Assembly: GCF_004348335.1 (NCBI RefSeq)
Contig: NZ_SMJW01000036.1
Location: 1-43,201, forward strand
Origin: Actinomadura bangladeshensis
Lineage (GTDB): Bacteria; Actinomycetota; Actinomycetes; Streptosporangiales; Streptosporangiaceae
Reading direction: 5' to 3'
Length of the DNA stretch: 43,201 nucleotides
Part shown: piece after piece, positions 25,304-34,674 of the stretch
How the letters are laid out: each line of letters begins with the position of its first letter
How positions within the stretch are numbered: position 1 is the stretch's first letter
Translations under genes and position numbers: made by a program
Notes under the pieces: model-generated
What the model was told of the DNA's origin: nothing
Databases searched by the model: none
What the model saw: the letters and a program-made list of their open reading frames with translations, nothing else

Positions 25304-26128
25304 TCAGGCGTATGGGGTTCGGCGTGCCTGGTAGAGCCGGAAGCCTTCCTCGACCATCCACATGGCGGCGAAGGTGGTCCAGTACAAATTGCTGATGTTG
25401 CCGGTGACCCGGGTCATCGCCATGTCCCGGCCCCGCACGGTGGCGCGGGCCATGACTTCCTTATCCAGCAGGCCCAGCGTGCCATACTCGTCGCCGTGGG
25501 CCAGCGAGCTACAGCCGCTCCAGACCACCTCGGCCAGATCGGCGCCGATTCCGGCAAGGTCGCCGGCTTCGCGGACGATGAGACTGTAAGTCGGCGCCTG
25601 CTTCAGCTTCTGGTGAGCCTCATCCACCGTGATGCCAAGGGCGGCGACGAGTAGGTCGTTCACCCGCGTGAGCGCCTCCTCTTTCGTTCTGGTCGCTGGC
25701 TGGTTCACCAGCTCCCGCATGCGGTAGGAGCCCCTGACCTCCTTGCGCTGGAGCGCGAGACGGCGGGTCACCCGGGTGGGCCGGTCCTTGGGACCGAGCA
25801 GCCACACCGCGCGGGCGCCGTTCTCGATCGCACCGCGCACCAAGGAGGACTGGGCGTGGGTCTGGATGCGGGCTTCGATGCAGCCGTTGACGGGCGGGCC
25901 GAAGACCGAGGTTCGAAGGCACTCGAGGTGGTCGGTGGCGACCGTGAGGGCGTGCCAGGCGTAGCCGGACAGCTCGAACGGGTGGGTCTTGGCGTCGTCA
26001 CCGGCCAGCGGGCTGCGAGCGGCCACGTTGGAGGCGTTGGGGTCCGCGCCCGTCTGCTCGCCTCGTTGCTGGGCTTTTTCGAGCAGGGTGCCGAGTTTGC
26101 GCAAGTCCCGCTCTTCGTCGGTATCCAC
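25304..26128 (-). CDS. Conserved hypothetical helical protein
   Basis: Residues from GTG 26128 (VDTDEERDLRKLGTLLEKAQ) are clearly protein-like. The frame stays open to an ATG at 26332, but that extra N-terminus (MIGEPFPQMGTPAL) reads like non-coding sequence, so I prefer the shorter product of about 274 residues. It is mostly helical. Conserved-looking blocks are FELSGYAWHALTVATDHLEC, SLVRGAIENGARAVWLLGP, TRVTRRLALQRKEVRGSYRM and AEVVWSGCSSLAHGDEYGTL. No membrane helix or nuclease motif is seen. The pattern resembles actinomycete proteins of unknown function with a HEPN-like helical core, but I cannot confirm that. It is divergent from the PIN-domain gene. Confidence 0.7.
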   Translation of the reverse strand: MDTDEERDLRKLGTLLEKAQQRGEQTGADPNASNVAARSPLAGDDAKTHPFELSGYAWHALTVATDHLECLRTSVFGPPVNGCIEARIQTHAQSSLVRGAIENGARAVWLLGPKDRPTRVTRRLALQRKEVRGSYRMRELVNQPATRTKEEALTRVNDLLVAALGITVDEAHQKLKQAPTYSLIVREAGDLAGIGADLAEVVWSGCSSLAHGDEYGTLGLLDKEVMARATVRGRDMAMTRVTGNISNLYWTTFAAMWMVEEGFRLYQARRTPYA

Positions 26129-26678
26129 AGAAAGTAACCGTACGGAGGTCAAGACCAGCACAGCGACCCATTTACCGTCCAAGTGGGATCCGGCGTGGAC
26201 TGCCCCTTCAGTCGCGCGGTAGGCCTCACCGGAGCCGGGTTTTTCGACCTCGCGAGGCCACGGTCCCGACCGCCCATGGTCCCCGGTAGTGAGGGCAGGG
26301 GTTCCCATCTGCGGGAACGGTTCTCCGATCATGGAGCCCTAGCCATGACGTGGCCAGGGGCCACCCGGGACCCGGCCGGAGAACGGGTCCGGGGAACCGC
26401 ACCGCTGCCGCCGGAACCGGTCTGGGAACCCGGCACCCGGATCGTGCACAGCCGGGCTCTACCCGCCTCGCCTGTCGAGGATCGTTCTCGTCGTGCTAGC
26501 ACCGCAGCGCGGCAGCGTTTGCGCAGGTCGCTTCTCCCGCTTCCGGAGAAGTTGGTGGCCATCTCGGGCAACTGCTGGGCGCCCGGCAACCCGGTTACGC
26601 CGTTCCACCGGCATCGCAGCCACCGGCTCCACGCAAAAGAGATGACGTTAAGTTCGTCGGCCTGCCAGGGTCGCTGCC
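26129..26678. other. Intergenic between divergent genes
   Basis: About 550 bases between the helical hypothetical gene (minus) and the PIN-domain gene (plus). It may hold both promoters and possibly the N-terminal extension of the minus-strand gene up to 26332. I see no further gene, repeat or recognisable element. Confidence 0.4.
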
Positions 26679-27539
26679 ATGTATGTGAGTCTTCTGCCGG
26701 GGGCAACCTCGGACGATCTTCTCGACCGGCTGGGCAAGGTCCGCACCAGCCTGGAGAACCTGTCGAACGGGCACCACTCCTCGGCCAACGACCGCCGCAA
26801 CGACTACATCCGGTGGGTCAGCGAGTCGGTCGCCCAGCTGCGGCACATCCTGCCGCCCGAGGAGCTCGACCGGCTCCTCATGACACCAACGTTCTGGCAC
26901 ATCCACACGATCGACGCCGTCGACCTCAACGTGAACACCGAGACCATCAAGGTCGAGCTCGACTTCCGCAGCCGCGAGCTCGAACTCATCCACAAGACGC
27001 TTAAGGCCCAGAAGGAACGCTGGGCGACACCGCGGATCGTCATCCCGGACAGCTCGATGTTCTGCGAGCACGTCGACAAGCTGGAGGAGTGGGACCTCGC
27101 GGTTCCCCTGCGGCTGGCCGAGCGCGAGCCCCTGCACATCGCAATCCCGCTCGTGGTGGTCGAGGAGTTGGACCGCCTCAAGGAGAGCAGCAAGAAGCAC
27201 ACCCGCTGGCGCGCCGGGTATACCACGGCGGTCATCAACCGGGTGCTGCCGGACTCCGACGAGACCGGCGTCCTGCGGGAAGCGGGCTACGCACCCGGCC
27301 GCGGCACGATCACCCTCGAAGTCCTGATGGACCGGCCCGGCCACGTCCGCCGGGCGAATGAGGACGCCGAGATCGTCGACCAGGCATTCGCCGTCAATGG
27401 GCTGGCGGGGCAGGCCGTGACGGTGCTGACCTACGACACGGGCCAGACCAGGCAGGCTCGGGTCCGGGGGCTGGACGTCCTGAACCTGCAGACCGAACCT
27501 GCCGAGGCAGAGCCGCCTCGCGAGGCGAAGGGAAGGTAG
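26679..27539 (+). CDS. PIN-domain ribonuclease-like protein
   Basis: A 286-residue soluble protein from ATG 26679; the Shine-Dalgarno match is weak. Residues 1-115 are helical and include a likely dimer or partner region. The PIN domain spans about 118-270: RIVIPDSSMFCEH (D124), PLVVVEELDRLKES (E162), RRANEDAEIVDQAF (D229, D234) and VTVLTYDTGQTRQARVRGL (D253). The acidic set expected for metal-dependent RNase activity is complete. The layout recalls the PIN domains of PhoH-like or stand-alone actinomycete proteins more than VapC toxins, and no antitoxin gene is adjacent. RNA cleavage in stress or defence is an inference. A strong hairpin follows the stop. Confidence 0.82.
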   Translation: MYVSLLPGATSDDLLDRLGKVRTSLENLSNGHHSSANDRRNDYIRWVSESVAQLRHILPPEELDRLLMTPTFWHIHTIDAVDLNVNTETIKVELDFRSRELELIHKTLKAQKERWATPRIVIPDSSMFCEHVDKLEEWDLAVPLRLAEREPLHIAIPLVVVEELDRLKESSKKHTRWRAGYTTAVINRVLPDSDETGVLREAGYAPGRGTITLEVLMDRPGHVRRANEDAEIVDQAFAVNGLAGQAVTVLTYDTGQTRQARVRGLDVLNLQTEPAEAEPPREAKGR

Positions 27540-27547
27540 CTCCGCCG

Positions 27548-27579
27548 GGCGCCGCCCCGCTAGCAAAGGGGGCGGCGCC
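27548..27579. terminator. Strong hairpin after PIN-domain gene
   Basis: An 11-base perfect stem (GGCGCCGCCCC at 27548-27558 with GGGGCGGCGCC at 27569-27579) and a ten-base loop, nine bases after the stop. No T-run follows, which is common for actinomycete terminators. Confidence 0.7.
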
Positions 27580-27850
27580 GAGGCCTCGGACGATCACTGC
27601 GACGGCGTAGAGCCGGCGTTTTGCCCCGGGCTGCCCAGGGCGGGTGCCCTTGACGTCAGGCGCCAGGTCGGTCCGTGCTTCGTTCGCGGGGCGGCCACGT
27701 CCCGAGGGTGGGAGTTGTGGTGCACGGGGTTCCCTCCGCCGGGCCGCCGGAAGCGTCGATTCCTGCGCTTCAGAAGGACGGCTGCCACGGCCCTGAGTTC
27801 GGAGGCGGAGGCCGCTCAGCCGGTGGGGGTGACGAGTACGGCGGCGCCCA
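27580..27850. other. Intergenic, nothing recognised
   Basis: About 270 bases between the terminator hairpin and the damaged integrase. No gene or repeat is supported. Confidence 0.4.
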
Positions 27851-29168
27851 TCACCGTGAGGTCAGCGGCCAGTCGATGGCGACGTCCGCGAGGTATCCGG
27901 CCAGCCCGGCGGAGGACTTCCTCGCGATGACCAGGAGGGACGTGCCGACCGCGGCGGGGACGGTACGACCACCAGTAGGCGCGACCCGATGATCCCACGG
28001 ACACCTGTACATGGTCGCTGGCGGAACATGTCCGCTCGTTGTCTGCTCGGCGGTTCCGAACCGGACTGGCACGGAGCGGAATGTGGCGGGATCGTGCGAC
28101 CGGATCGGCGGGATGTCTTGCTCGGCGATCAACCGCTGGAACTGATGCGTCAACCACCCCGGCGACACCGGCTCACCGTTGAGATTGGTGAACACATAAC
28201 CGCTGTCGCGGTACCCCTCACCGAACGCCTCCTGCTCGGCCCGCTGCCGACTCCGGTGCACCCGCAACGCTGCCATAGTGGTGCGGTCCAGCGCGATCAC
28301 CCGGTTGCTGTGCGGCGTCTTGGGCGCGCACACGGTCAGTCGACCGTTCCTGCGCTGCACCTGCCGGCAGATCACCGCGGTTCCTCCGTCAAGGTCGACC
28401 TCACACCATCGCAATCCGGCCGCCTCGCCGCGCCGCAGCCCGCGCAGCGCGATCAGGTGGTAGACGGCGTACAGCCGATGGCTGCGGATGCCGTTGAGGA
28501 ACTGCGCGGTCTGCGCGACCGTCCACACCGCCACGCTCGGGCGCTCCCCCGTCCGCCGCCACTGCTCGACCCGGCCCGCAGTCCACACCACCGCACGCGG
28601 CCGCCGCGCCGGGGCAAGGACCACCAGCGACGCCGGGTTCTCCTCGATCAACCCCGCCCGCAGCGCGGCATTCAACGCCGCACGCAACGTCGCCCGAATC
28701 CGGTGCAGCGTCGCCGCCGTAACCGGCCGCCCCCGCTGTTCGTGGTCGTGCGCGATCGTGGCCAGCATCCGCTCCACATGCCCGACCGACACCTCCGCCA
28801 CCAGCAGATCACCCAGCAACGGCTCCAGATAACGCTCCACGTGATCGGCATAACCGGCAACCGTCGACGCCGCACCCGGATGGTTCGCCAACCACCGCCC
28901 AGCCACTCCGCCACCGTCAACGCACTGCCCGTCGGCCCACGCAACCGACGCAACTCCTCCTCAGCCGCCTTCCGGGTGGGAAACCCGCCCCGCCGGACCC
29001 GCCGACGGATCCCGCCCGGACCGCTGCCCAGCTCCAGCCGCAGATACCAGCTCCCATGGCTCCGCTGCATCGCCAGCCGAGGGCATCTGCCACCCACCGC
29101 CCGGCCCGAAACCCGATCTTCACACCCACACCGGCGATACACGCCACCGGCACCACGAACACGTCCCA
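27851..29168 (-). pseudogene. Tyrosine integrase, frameshifted and lacking its catalytic C-terminus
   Basis: The N-terminal frame from ATG 29168 reads GAGGVYRRCGCED, RSHGSWYLRLELG, RRGGFPTRKAAEEELRRLRG and LTVAEWLG. It shifts near 28905 into the second frame (RWLANHPGAASTVAGYADHV, VGHVERMLATIAHDHEQRGR, HRIRATLRAALNAALRAG). The catalytic domain begins (LIALRGLRRGEAAGLRW, RNGRLTVCAPKTPHSNRVIA) but after IPPIRSHD (near 28110) the expected HDLRH, LGH and Tyr motifs are replaced by unrelated sequence to 27851. It has therefore lost one His-x-x-Arg motif and the nucleophile. A second relic of the same kind lies at 23221-23535. Confidence 0.82.
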
Positions 29169-29487
29169 TCCGACCATCGTGCGCTCCACCGCAACACCCC
29201 GGGCGAGACAACACCACCTCGACCAAGCCAGATGTCACCAACGCCACCCGCTACGTCCATTCCTGCACGACAGCCTTGAATCTCGTCACAGAAACCAGGG
29301 CACCTCAGTCACGCCCTCATCAGCCGCGGACCTCGCCAGGGCCTCGGCCGAGGACGCACTACAGGGCCGCCTCGACTCTGCCACGCGACAGCCCACCTCC
29401 TAGGTGGCCGTGTACGACGAACTGCTGCAGCGGGCCGATCACTCTTGGAACGAAGTTCAGCGCAGGTTCCGGAGGTGACAGGAGATC
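29169..29487. other. Intergenic, possible gene relic
   Basis: About 320 bases. A short plus-strand stretch near 29402-29478 (VAVYDELLQRADHSWNEVQR) looks like the end of a helical protein but has no start. Nothing else is recognised. Confidence 0.35.
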
Positions 29488-30036
29488 ATGGGCGCCATGA
29501 CGGATGCCATCCTCGCGCCGCTGCTGATGCCTACCGGCCCCGGCCAGAGCGACCTTCTGATCCACTTCTGCGGCCGCCGACCGAACTCAAAGTTCACCCC
29601 TGACGTCCCCCCCGAGATCAAGGAGATGACTCCTCAACAGCGCCTCGATGCCATCCTCACGAACCAGACGCTGCTTGGTTTCACCCCCTTTCGCGCCCAC
29701 GGACCGGCCGTGTGTCTGTCGGAAAGCCCCGGCGACCACCTGGTTCACATGCTCCGCGACCGGGGGATGGCACCTTGGGGTGTACTGCTGCGCCGCGCGG
29801 ACGTCATCGCCGCTGGAGGCGGTGGCATCGCCTACCCGCCCGAGGCGGTCCACGACCAATGGCCACCAGAGATCAAGATCTGGGGCAACCCCATCCGCAA
29901 CGACGGCCAAGCCATCATGGACTTCAGCTGGGAGCGCGAATGGCGGATCCCCTCGCCAAACGGGGCATGGGGATTTCAGCCTCATGCGGTGGCCGCAGTC
30001 CTCGTCGGCGACCCGGCCTGGGAACCCACTCCCTAG
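29488..30036 (+). CDS. Hypothetical protein with DFSWEREWR motif, C-terminus frameshifted
   Basis: ATG 29488 (or 29497) follows GGAGGTGACAGGAG. The 182-residue product contains SDLLIHFCGRRPNSKF, LDAILTNQTLLGFTPFRAHG, PAVCLSESPGDHLVHMLRDR and DFSWEREWRIP. The LIHF start, the CLSESP block and a closing EREWR are a pattern seen in several abortive-infection-type or DUF2971-like proteins, so a phage-defence or toxin role is possible but unproven. After the stop at 30036, protein-like sequence continues in another frame to 30188 (ATDWIDGSTGEPVPDPAF, WANADHLYWDGATLRSLP). A one-base shift near 30025 has thus probably removed about 50 C-terminal residues. Confidence 0.6.
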   Translation: MGAMTDAILAPLLMPTGPGQSDLLIHFCGRRPNSKFTPDVPPEIKEMTPQQRLDAILTNQTLLGFTPFRAHGPAVCLSESPGDHLVHMLRDRGMAPWGVLLRRADVIAAGGGGIAYPPEAVHDQWPPEIKIWGNPIRNDGQAIMDFSWEREWRIPSPNGAWGFQPHAVAAVLVGDPAWEPTP

Positions 30037-30375
30037 CCACCGATTGGATCGACGGCAGCACAGGCGAGCCCGTCCCGGATCCTGCGTTCACTATCGGCGG
30101 AGCACACCCGTGGCACCACTACCCCGCAGCTTGGGCCAATGCCGATCATCTCTACTGGGACGGAGCCACTCTGCGATCACTCCCATAGGGCCCGTTCAGT
30201 GGCCATGGCGATGACTGGACCTCGTTCTCCCCACATGCCCATTCTGCGCGCGAGCGGCAAGTCCATACCGTCTCGAACGCTGCGCGGAACCGACGTTTCG
30301 GTGACTGACCCACTGAATCATCGAGATGATCGACTTGATAACCGAGGGCTAAGTCGCGAGCCGGTACGCCCACAC

Positions 30376-33300
30376 CTATCCTGTGCGGTTCATAGCGGTC
30401 GCGACGCCGACCCGCGAGGACACGCCGATCTTGGCGAAGACGCGCGACAGGTGCGTCTCGACCGTCCGGACGCTGAGGTAGAGCCGCTCGGCGATCTGCT
30501 GATTGCCGAGGCCCTCGGCGACCAGCAGCGCAATCTCGTGCTCGCGCGGCGACAGCCCGAACGGCAGGTCCGGCCTGCCCTTGGCGCCGCCCGCGGCCGT
30601 CCCGGCGGAGGGCACCCGGACGCCGAGGCGGCGCTGCTCGCGGGCGACCTGGGCGTGCAGCCCCTTCATCCCGCAGGACCCGAAGACCTCCGCTGCGGCG
30701 CGCAGCCGCTCGCGGGCCGCGGTGCGGTCGCCGGCGGCGGCGTGCGCGAGCCCGGCGGCCAGTTCGGCGCGCCCGGCCTCGGGCCGCCGGCCCGCCTTGG
30801 CGAGCAGGGCGGCCGCCTCCGCCGCCAGCGCGGCCGACGCGGCCGGGTCGGCGGCGCGCAGCACGTGCGCGCGGGTCAGCCGGGCCAGGCCGACGTCTCC
30901 GGCCAGCGCCGGGTTGGCGATCGCCTCGGCGATGTCGGCCCAGTTCGCGGCGCTGGCCGCGTCGTCCTGGCCAGCGCGGGCACCCGCGAGCGCCTCGGCG
31001 CAGATGCCGAGCGTGCCGAAGTCCAGGCCGCCGGTGTCGTCGCCGCACGCGGCGATCAGCGCAGTGGCGCCCTCCTCCAGCCGGCCCTCGTTGACCACCG
31101 CGATGGCGCGGGCGACGTGCGCCATGTGCGTCCACCACTCGCCCGAGCCGGTGTCGTTGGCGACGGCCTCGTCCCCGGCCCGCACCGCCCGCTCGTGGTC
31201 GCCCATCCAGGACGCGGTCAGGCACTGCTGGATCAGCCCGTAGGCCAGCACCTCCTGCGAGCCCAGGTCACGGCCGACCGCGGCGGCCTCGTCGGCGACC
31301 GCGGCGGCCTCCTCCAGCCGCCCCACCTGCGCCAGCACGCGGGACTGCCCGGCCAGGAAGTAGCCGAGCACGAACGTCTGCCCCGTCCGGCGGGCGATCG
31401 CCACCAGCCGCTCGGCGTGCCGCAGCGCCTCGTCGTACATGCCGAGGAAGCACTCGGCGAACACCAGCCAGGCGAAGCAGTCCAGGCAGTCGGCGAAGTC
31501 GGTGTCGGACGCCGCCGAGAACAGCCGGTCGGCGGTCTGCGCGTAGGCGATCGCCTCCTCGACTTCGCCACACGCATAGGCCACGATCGGGCGCATCGCC
31601 GCGACGGCCACGGTCAGTCCCGGCCCCCAGCCAGGATCGCTGTCGGGAATGGATTGTAGAATCGCATCGGCTCCGCGGGTGTCGAACCGCTGGAACCTGT
31701 CGGAGATGAGTCGAAGTCGTAGGAGCATCGCCTCGGGGGTCTGCCGGTCGGTGATGCGGCGCAGCTCGTCCAGCACCAGGGCGCGGGCCTCGTGGATGCG
31801 GCCGAGTTGCCGCTCCATGATCGCGTACAACCGCAACGTCCGCGCACGGTAGGTGGTGTCGTCGGGCGGTAGCAGCCCGAGCAGGGTGCGGGCGGTCTCG
31901 CGGCCCTCCTCGGCGTGGCCGCTGACGGCCTGCATGAAGGTCAGTTCGACCAGCAGCTCGACGCGGTCGGGGTAGGCGCCGCCGGGGGTGTCGGGCATCA
32001 GGTCGAGCGCGGCCCGCAGCCAGTACGCGGCGGTGCCGGGCGCCTGCGGCGCGACGACGCGGGCGGCCTCCACCAGCGTCCGGATCGCCTCGGCGTCGCC
32101 GAACCGCGCCGACCGCACCACGTGGTGGGCGCGCACCGCCGCCGGGGCGCCCAAGTCGGCCAGCCGCGCCGCCACCCGCGAGTGCGCCGCGATCCGCCAG
32201 CCCGCCGCCGTCGAGGCGTAGGCGACGTGCCGCACCAGGGGGTGCCGGAACCGGAACCGGCCGCCCGACGCGGCCCGCACCACGTCATGGGCGGTCAGCA
32301 CGTCCAGCGCGGCGAGCGCCTCACCCGGCTCCATCTCCGCGGCCACCGCCGCCAGCTCGGGCTCGAACACGTCCGCCGCCACCGCGGCGCCCCGCGCCAT
32401 CCGCAGCGCGTCCGGCGGCAGCGCGCTCAGCTCCACCTGCAAAGCCGCCCGCACCGCCGGCGGCACCTCGGTCAGGTTCGCGACGCCCTTCTCCCAGTGC
32501 CGGTCCAGGCCGTTTCCGGCCACCGGCGCCGTGCCGCCCGCCATCTTGGCCAGCGCCTCCAGGTAGAACGGGTTGCCGCCGCTGGCCTTGAACAGCGCCT
32601 CGCACCGCGACCGGCTGATGTCGGGCCCGAGGAACTCGCGCACCTCGCCCTCGGACAGCGGGTCGACCGTGACCCGCACGCCCTGCGGGCCGGCCGCGTC
32701 CACCAGCGCCATCAGCCGCGGCGACGCCTGCGCCGGCCGGTAGGCGACCGCGACCAGCACCCGGGCGCGCGGCGGATGCCGGACGAGATGGTCCAGCAGC
32801 TCGATCGTCGCGTCGTCGGCCCAGTGCAGGTCGTCCAAGATCAGCACCAACCCGGACGGCTCGGCCAGCTCCTCCAGCAGATGCCGGACGGTCCGGTGCA
32901 GCTGGTACCGCGCGACCTGCGACTCCGGCGAGGCGAACGGCGGCTCGCCGGTCAGGTCGGCCAGCGCGGGGAACACCTGGCCGAGCAGCCGCCGCGCCCC
33001 CGCCGGCAGGCCCAGGGTGTGCTCATCGAGCCGGTCGTCGAGCGCGTCGACCACCGCGCCGAACGGCATCTCCTGCTCGAACTCGGCCGCATGCCCGGCC
33101 ACGAACGGCAGCTTGCGCGCGACCGCCCGGTCGGCCAGCTCGTTCAGCAGCCGCGTCTTACCGGCACCGGGCTCCCCGACCACCGCCAGGAACCGGTAGC
33201 CGCCCGCGGCCGCGTCCAGGACGCGCTCGATCTCTCGCAGCGCGTCCCGTCTCCCAACCAGCGGGGCACTCGACATGCCTTCGGCCGCCCAGCGGTTTAT

Positions 33301-34605
33301 TACATCGGCTTTGTCCCTAGGTGACACGTCTACTGGCATCACAGCCGAATCTGCGGGGGCCGCTGACTTGCCGTGATCTGAAGAAGGTGACTTCTGGCCG
33401 GCTACCCGAGGGACGTAGGCATCAGCGTGGCGGCCTGTCACCTCTCTCCAATCCACGCGACTGGCGACATAAGCGGCACAACGTACTAGAGAATGCCGGA
33501 ATTGAAACTGACCACGGGCGGTGGGCCGGATGAGGTCAAATCTGGCCAAGTCCTCTAGAGTTCGCCGTGTTGCATCACGGGTCGTCCCGGCAAGCGCCGC
33601 AACCTGCGACACTCGAAACTCCTGACCGACCTTAGCGGCAGACCACATTACATCGAGCATCGTATGGGGAAGTGCACTGAATTCAAGAGTCAGCAAAGCT
33701 GCCAACTCTAGAGGCAATTCCGCCTTCCAAGGAGAATGAACGATTGATTCTATGAATTCTGCCACATCTTCACGGCCTTGAGCCATGCGCCCCAAGGCTT
33801 CCAGATACAACGGGTTCCCCCCACTGGCCTCGAACAGCCGGGAGTGCCGAGAAATGACCCCATCATCTTCCAAGTACATCAGGAAGGCCATGGCCTGCTC
33901 GCGCGTCAGCGGGGGAAGCCGAATATGCATCCCTGAGGTATTTGCGACCGATACCATGGCTTCAACCTGCGGAGACGCCTGTCGTGGCCTGTACGCAACT
34001 GCAAGCAGCACTCCACCCCTCGGCGGATGACTCGCCAAGTGGGTCAGGAAATCGACCGTCATTTCATCGGCCCAATGCAGATCATCCAGTATGAGCACCA
34101 GCCCGGAGGGGGCGGCCATCTCCTCCAGCAAGTTCTTGAACTCTCGGTACAGAACGTGCTCCTGGACTGGCAAGGCACGCCTGGCCAGGCCTTTAACCGC
34201 CTCTGCTGGCAGGGATTCAGGAACAATACTGGAAGCCAGACTAGGAAGCGCCATCGCGAGTGTCTCTCGCGTTCGCCGGGGCAACTTAGGAAGCAATGTT
34301 GCCACCCAGCCGTCAACCATGTCGACCACTGGACCCAAACTACCGGATCCCTGCTCGAACGCTTCTGCTCGACCTGTCAGAACCAATCGATTTTGAGACC
34401 CCCTGTTAGCCAGAGCCTTTAGAAGGCGGGTCTTACCGACTCCCGGATCGCCGGCAATCGTCAAGAACGCGAAGCCACCTTGACTCGTGGCTTCCAAGAG
34501 TTCTTCGAACATATCGAGTGTTTTTCCGTGGCCTATCAGCGGCAGGCGCCCGAATGGCAGTGCCGCGTGTTTACCGTCCGCGATGGCGGCACCTCCCGAT
34601 CGCAT
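30376..34605 (-). CDS. Giant LAL-type LuxR regulator with two AAA ATPase modules
   Basis: A 1409-residue ORF. Module 1 (about 1-440) has Walker A GDPGVGKTRLL (near 53) and Walker B-like LVLILDDLHWADE. Module 2 starts at an internal Met (codon at 33276, MSSAPLVGRRDALREIERVL) with GEPGAGKTRLL (near 475) and its own LVLILDDLHWADD. A long TPR-like helical region follows, and a C-terminal LuxR helix-turn-helix (PFGLSPREHEIALLVAEGLG, IAERLYLSVRTVETHLSRVF). From 33276 onward it would be a normal 966-residue LAL regulator. The first 440 codons are visibly lower in GC than the rest. I infer a fusion of the front of a foreign LAL to a resident one. The internal ATG may still be used. Targets are unknown. 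Confidence 0.85.
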   Translation of the reverse strand: MRSGGAAIADGKHAALPFGRLPLIGHGKTLDMFEELLEATSQGGFAFLTIAGDPGVGKTRLLKALANRGSQNRLVLTGRAEAFEQGSGSLGPVVDMVDGWVATLLPKLPRRTRETLAMALPSLASSIVPESLPAEAVKGLARRALPVQEHVLYREFKNLLEEMAAPSGLVLILDDLHWADEMTVDFLTHLASHPPRGGVLLAVAYRPRQASPQVEAMVSVANTSGMHIRLPPLTREQAMAFLMYLEDDGVISRHSRLFEASGGNPLYLEALGRMAQGREDVAEFIESIVHSPWKAELPLELAALLTLEFSALPHTMLDVMWSAAKVGQEFRVSQVAALAGTTRDATRRTLEDLARFDLIRPTARGQFQFRHSLVRCAAYVASRVDWREVTGRHADAYVPRVAGQKSPSSDHGKSAAPADSAVMPVDVSPRDKADVINRWAAEGMSSAPLVGRRDALREIERVLDAAAGGYRFLAVVGEPGAGKTRLLNELADRAVARKLPFVAGHAAEFEQEMPFGAVVDALDDRLDEHTLGLPAGARRLLGQVFPALADLTGEPPFASPESQVARYQLHRTVRHLLEELAEPSGLVLILDDLHWADDATIELLDHLVRHPPRARVLVAVAYRPAQASPRLMALVDAAGPQGVRVTVDPLSEGEVREFLGPDISRSRCEALFKASGGNPFYLEALAKMAGGTAPVAGNGLDRHWEKGVANLTEVPPAVRAALQVELSALPPDALRMARGAAVAADVFEPELAAVAAEMEPGEALAALDVLTAHDVVRAASGGRFRFRHPLVRHVAYASTAAGWRIAAHSRVAARLADLGAPAAVRAHHVVRSARFGDAEAIRTLVEAARVVAPQAPGTAAYWLRAALDLMPDTPGGAYPDRVELLVELTFMQAVSGHAEEGRETARTLLGLLPPDDTTYRARTLRLYAIMERQLGRIHEARALVLDELRRITDRQTPEAMLLRLRLISDRFQRFDTRGADAILQSIPDSDPGWGPGLTVAVAAMRPIVAYACGEVEEAIAYAQTADRLFSAASDTDFADCLDCFAWLVFAECFLGMYDEALRHAERLVAIARRTGQTFVLGYFLAGQSRVLAQVGRLEEAAAVADEAAAVGRDLGSQEVLAYGLIQQCLTASWMGDHERAVRAGDEAVANDTGSGEWWTHMAHVARAIAVVNEGRLEEGATALIAACGDDTGGLDFGTLGICAEALAGARAGQDDAASAANWADIAEAIANPALAGDVGLARLTRAHVLRAADPAASAALAAEAAALLAKAGRRPEAGRAELAAGLAHAAAGDRTAARERLRAAAEVFGSCGMKGLHAQVAREQRRLGVRVPSAGTAAGGAKGRPDLPFGLSPREHEIALLVAEGLGNQQIAERLYLSVRTVETHLSRVFAKIGVSSRVGVATAMNRTG

Positions 34606-34674
34606 TTTGCGTCTGGTGCGCTTTCCTGGCGGACCAGGCAGGGGAACGCAGCCATTCGCTTCTGCTAAGGTGAC

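Noticed and set aside
31915-33324. 469-residue plus-strand ORF within the LAL gene
   Set aside because: Arg/Gly/His-rich antisense shadow of a clear AAA-LuxR protein.
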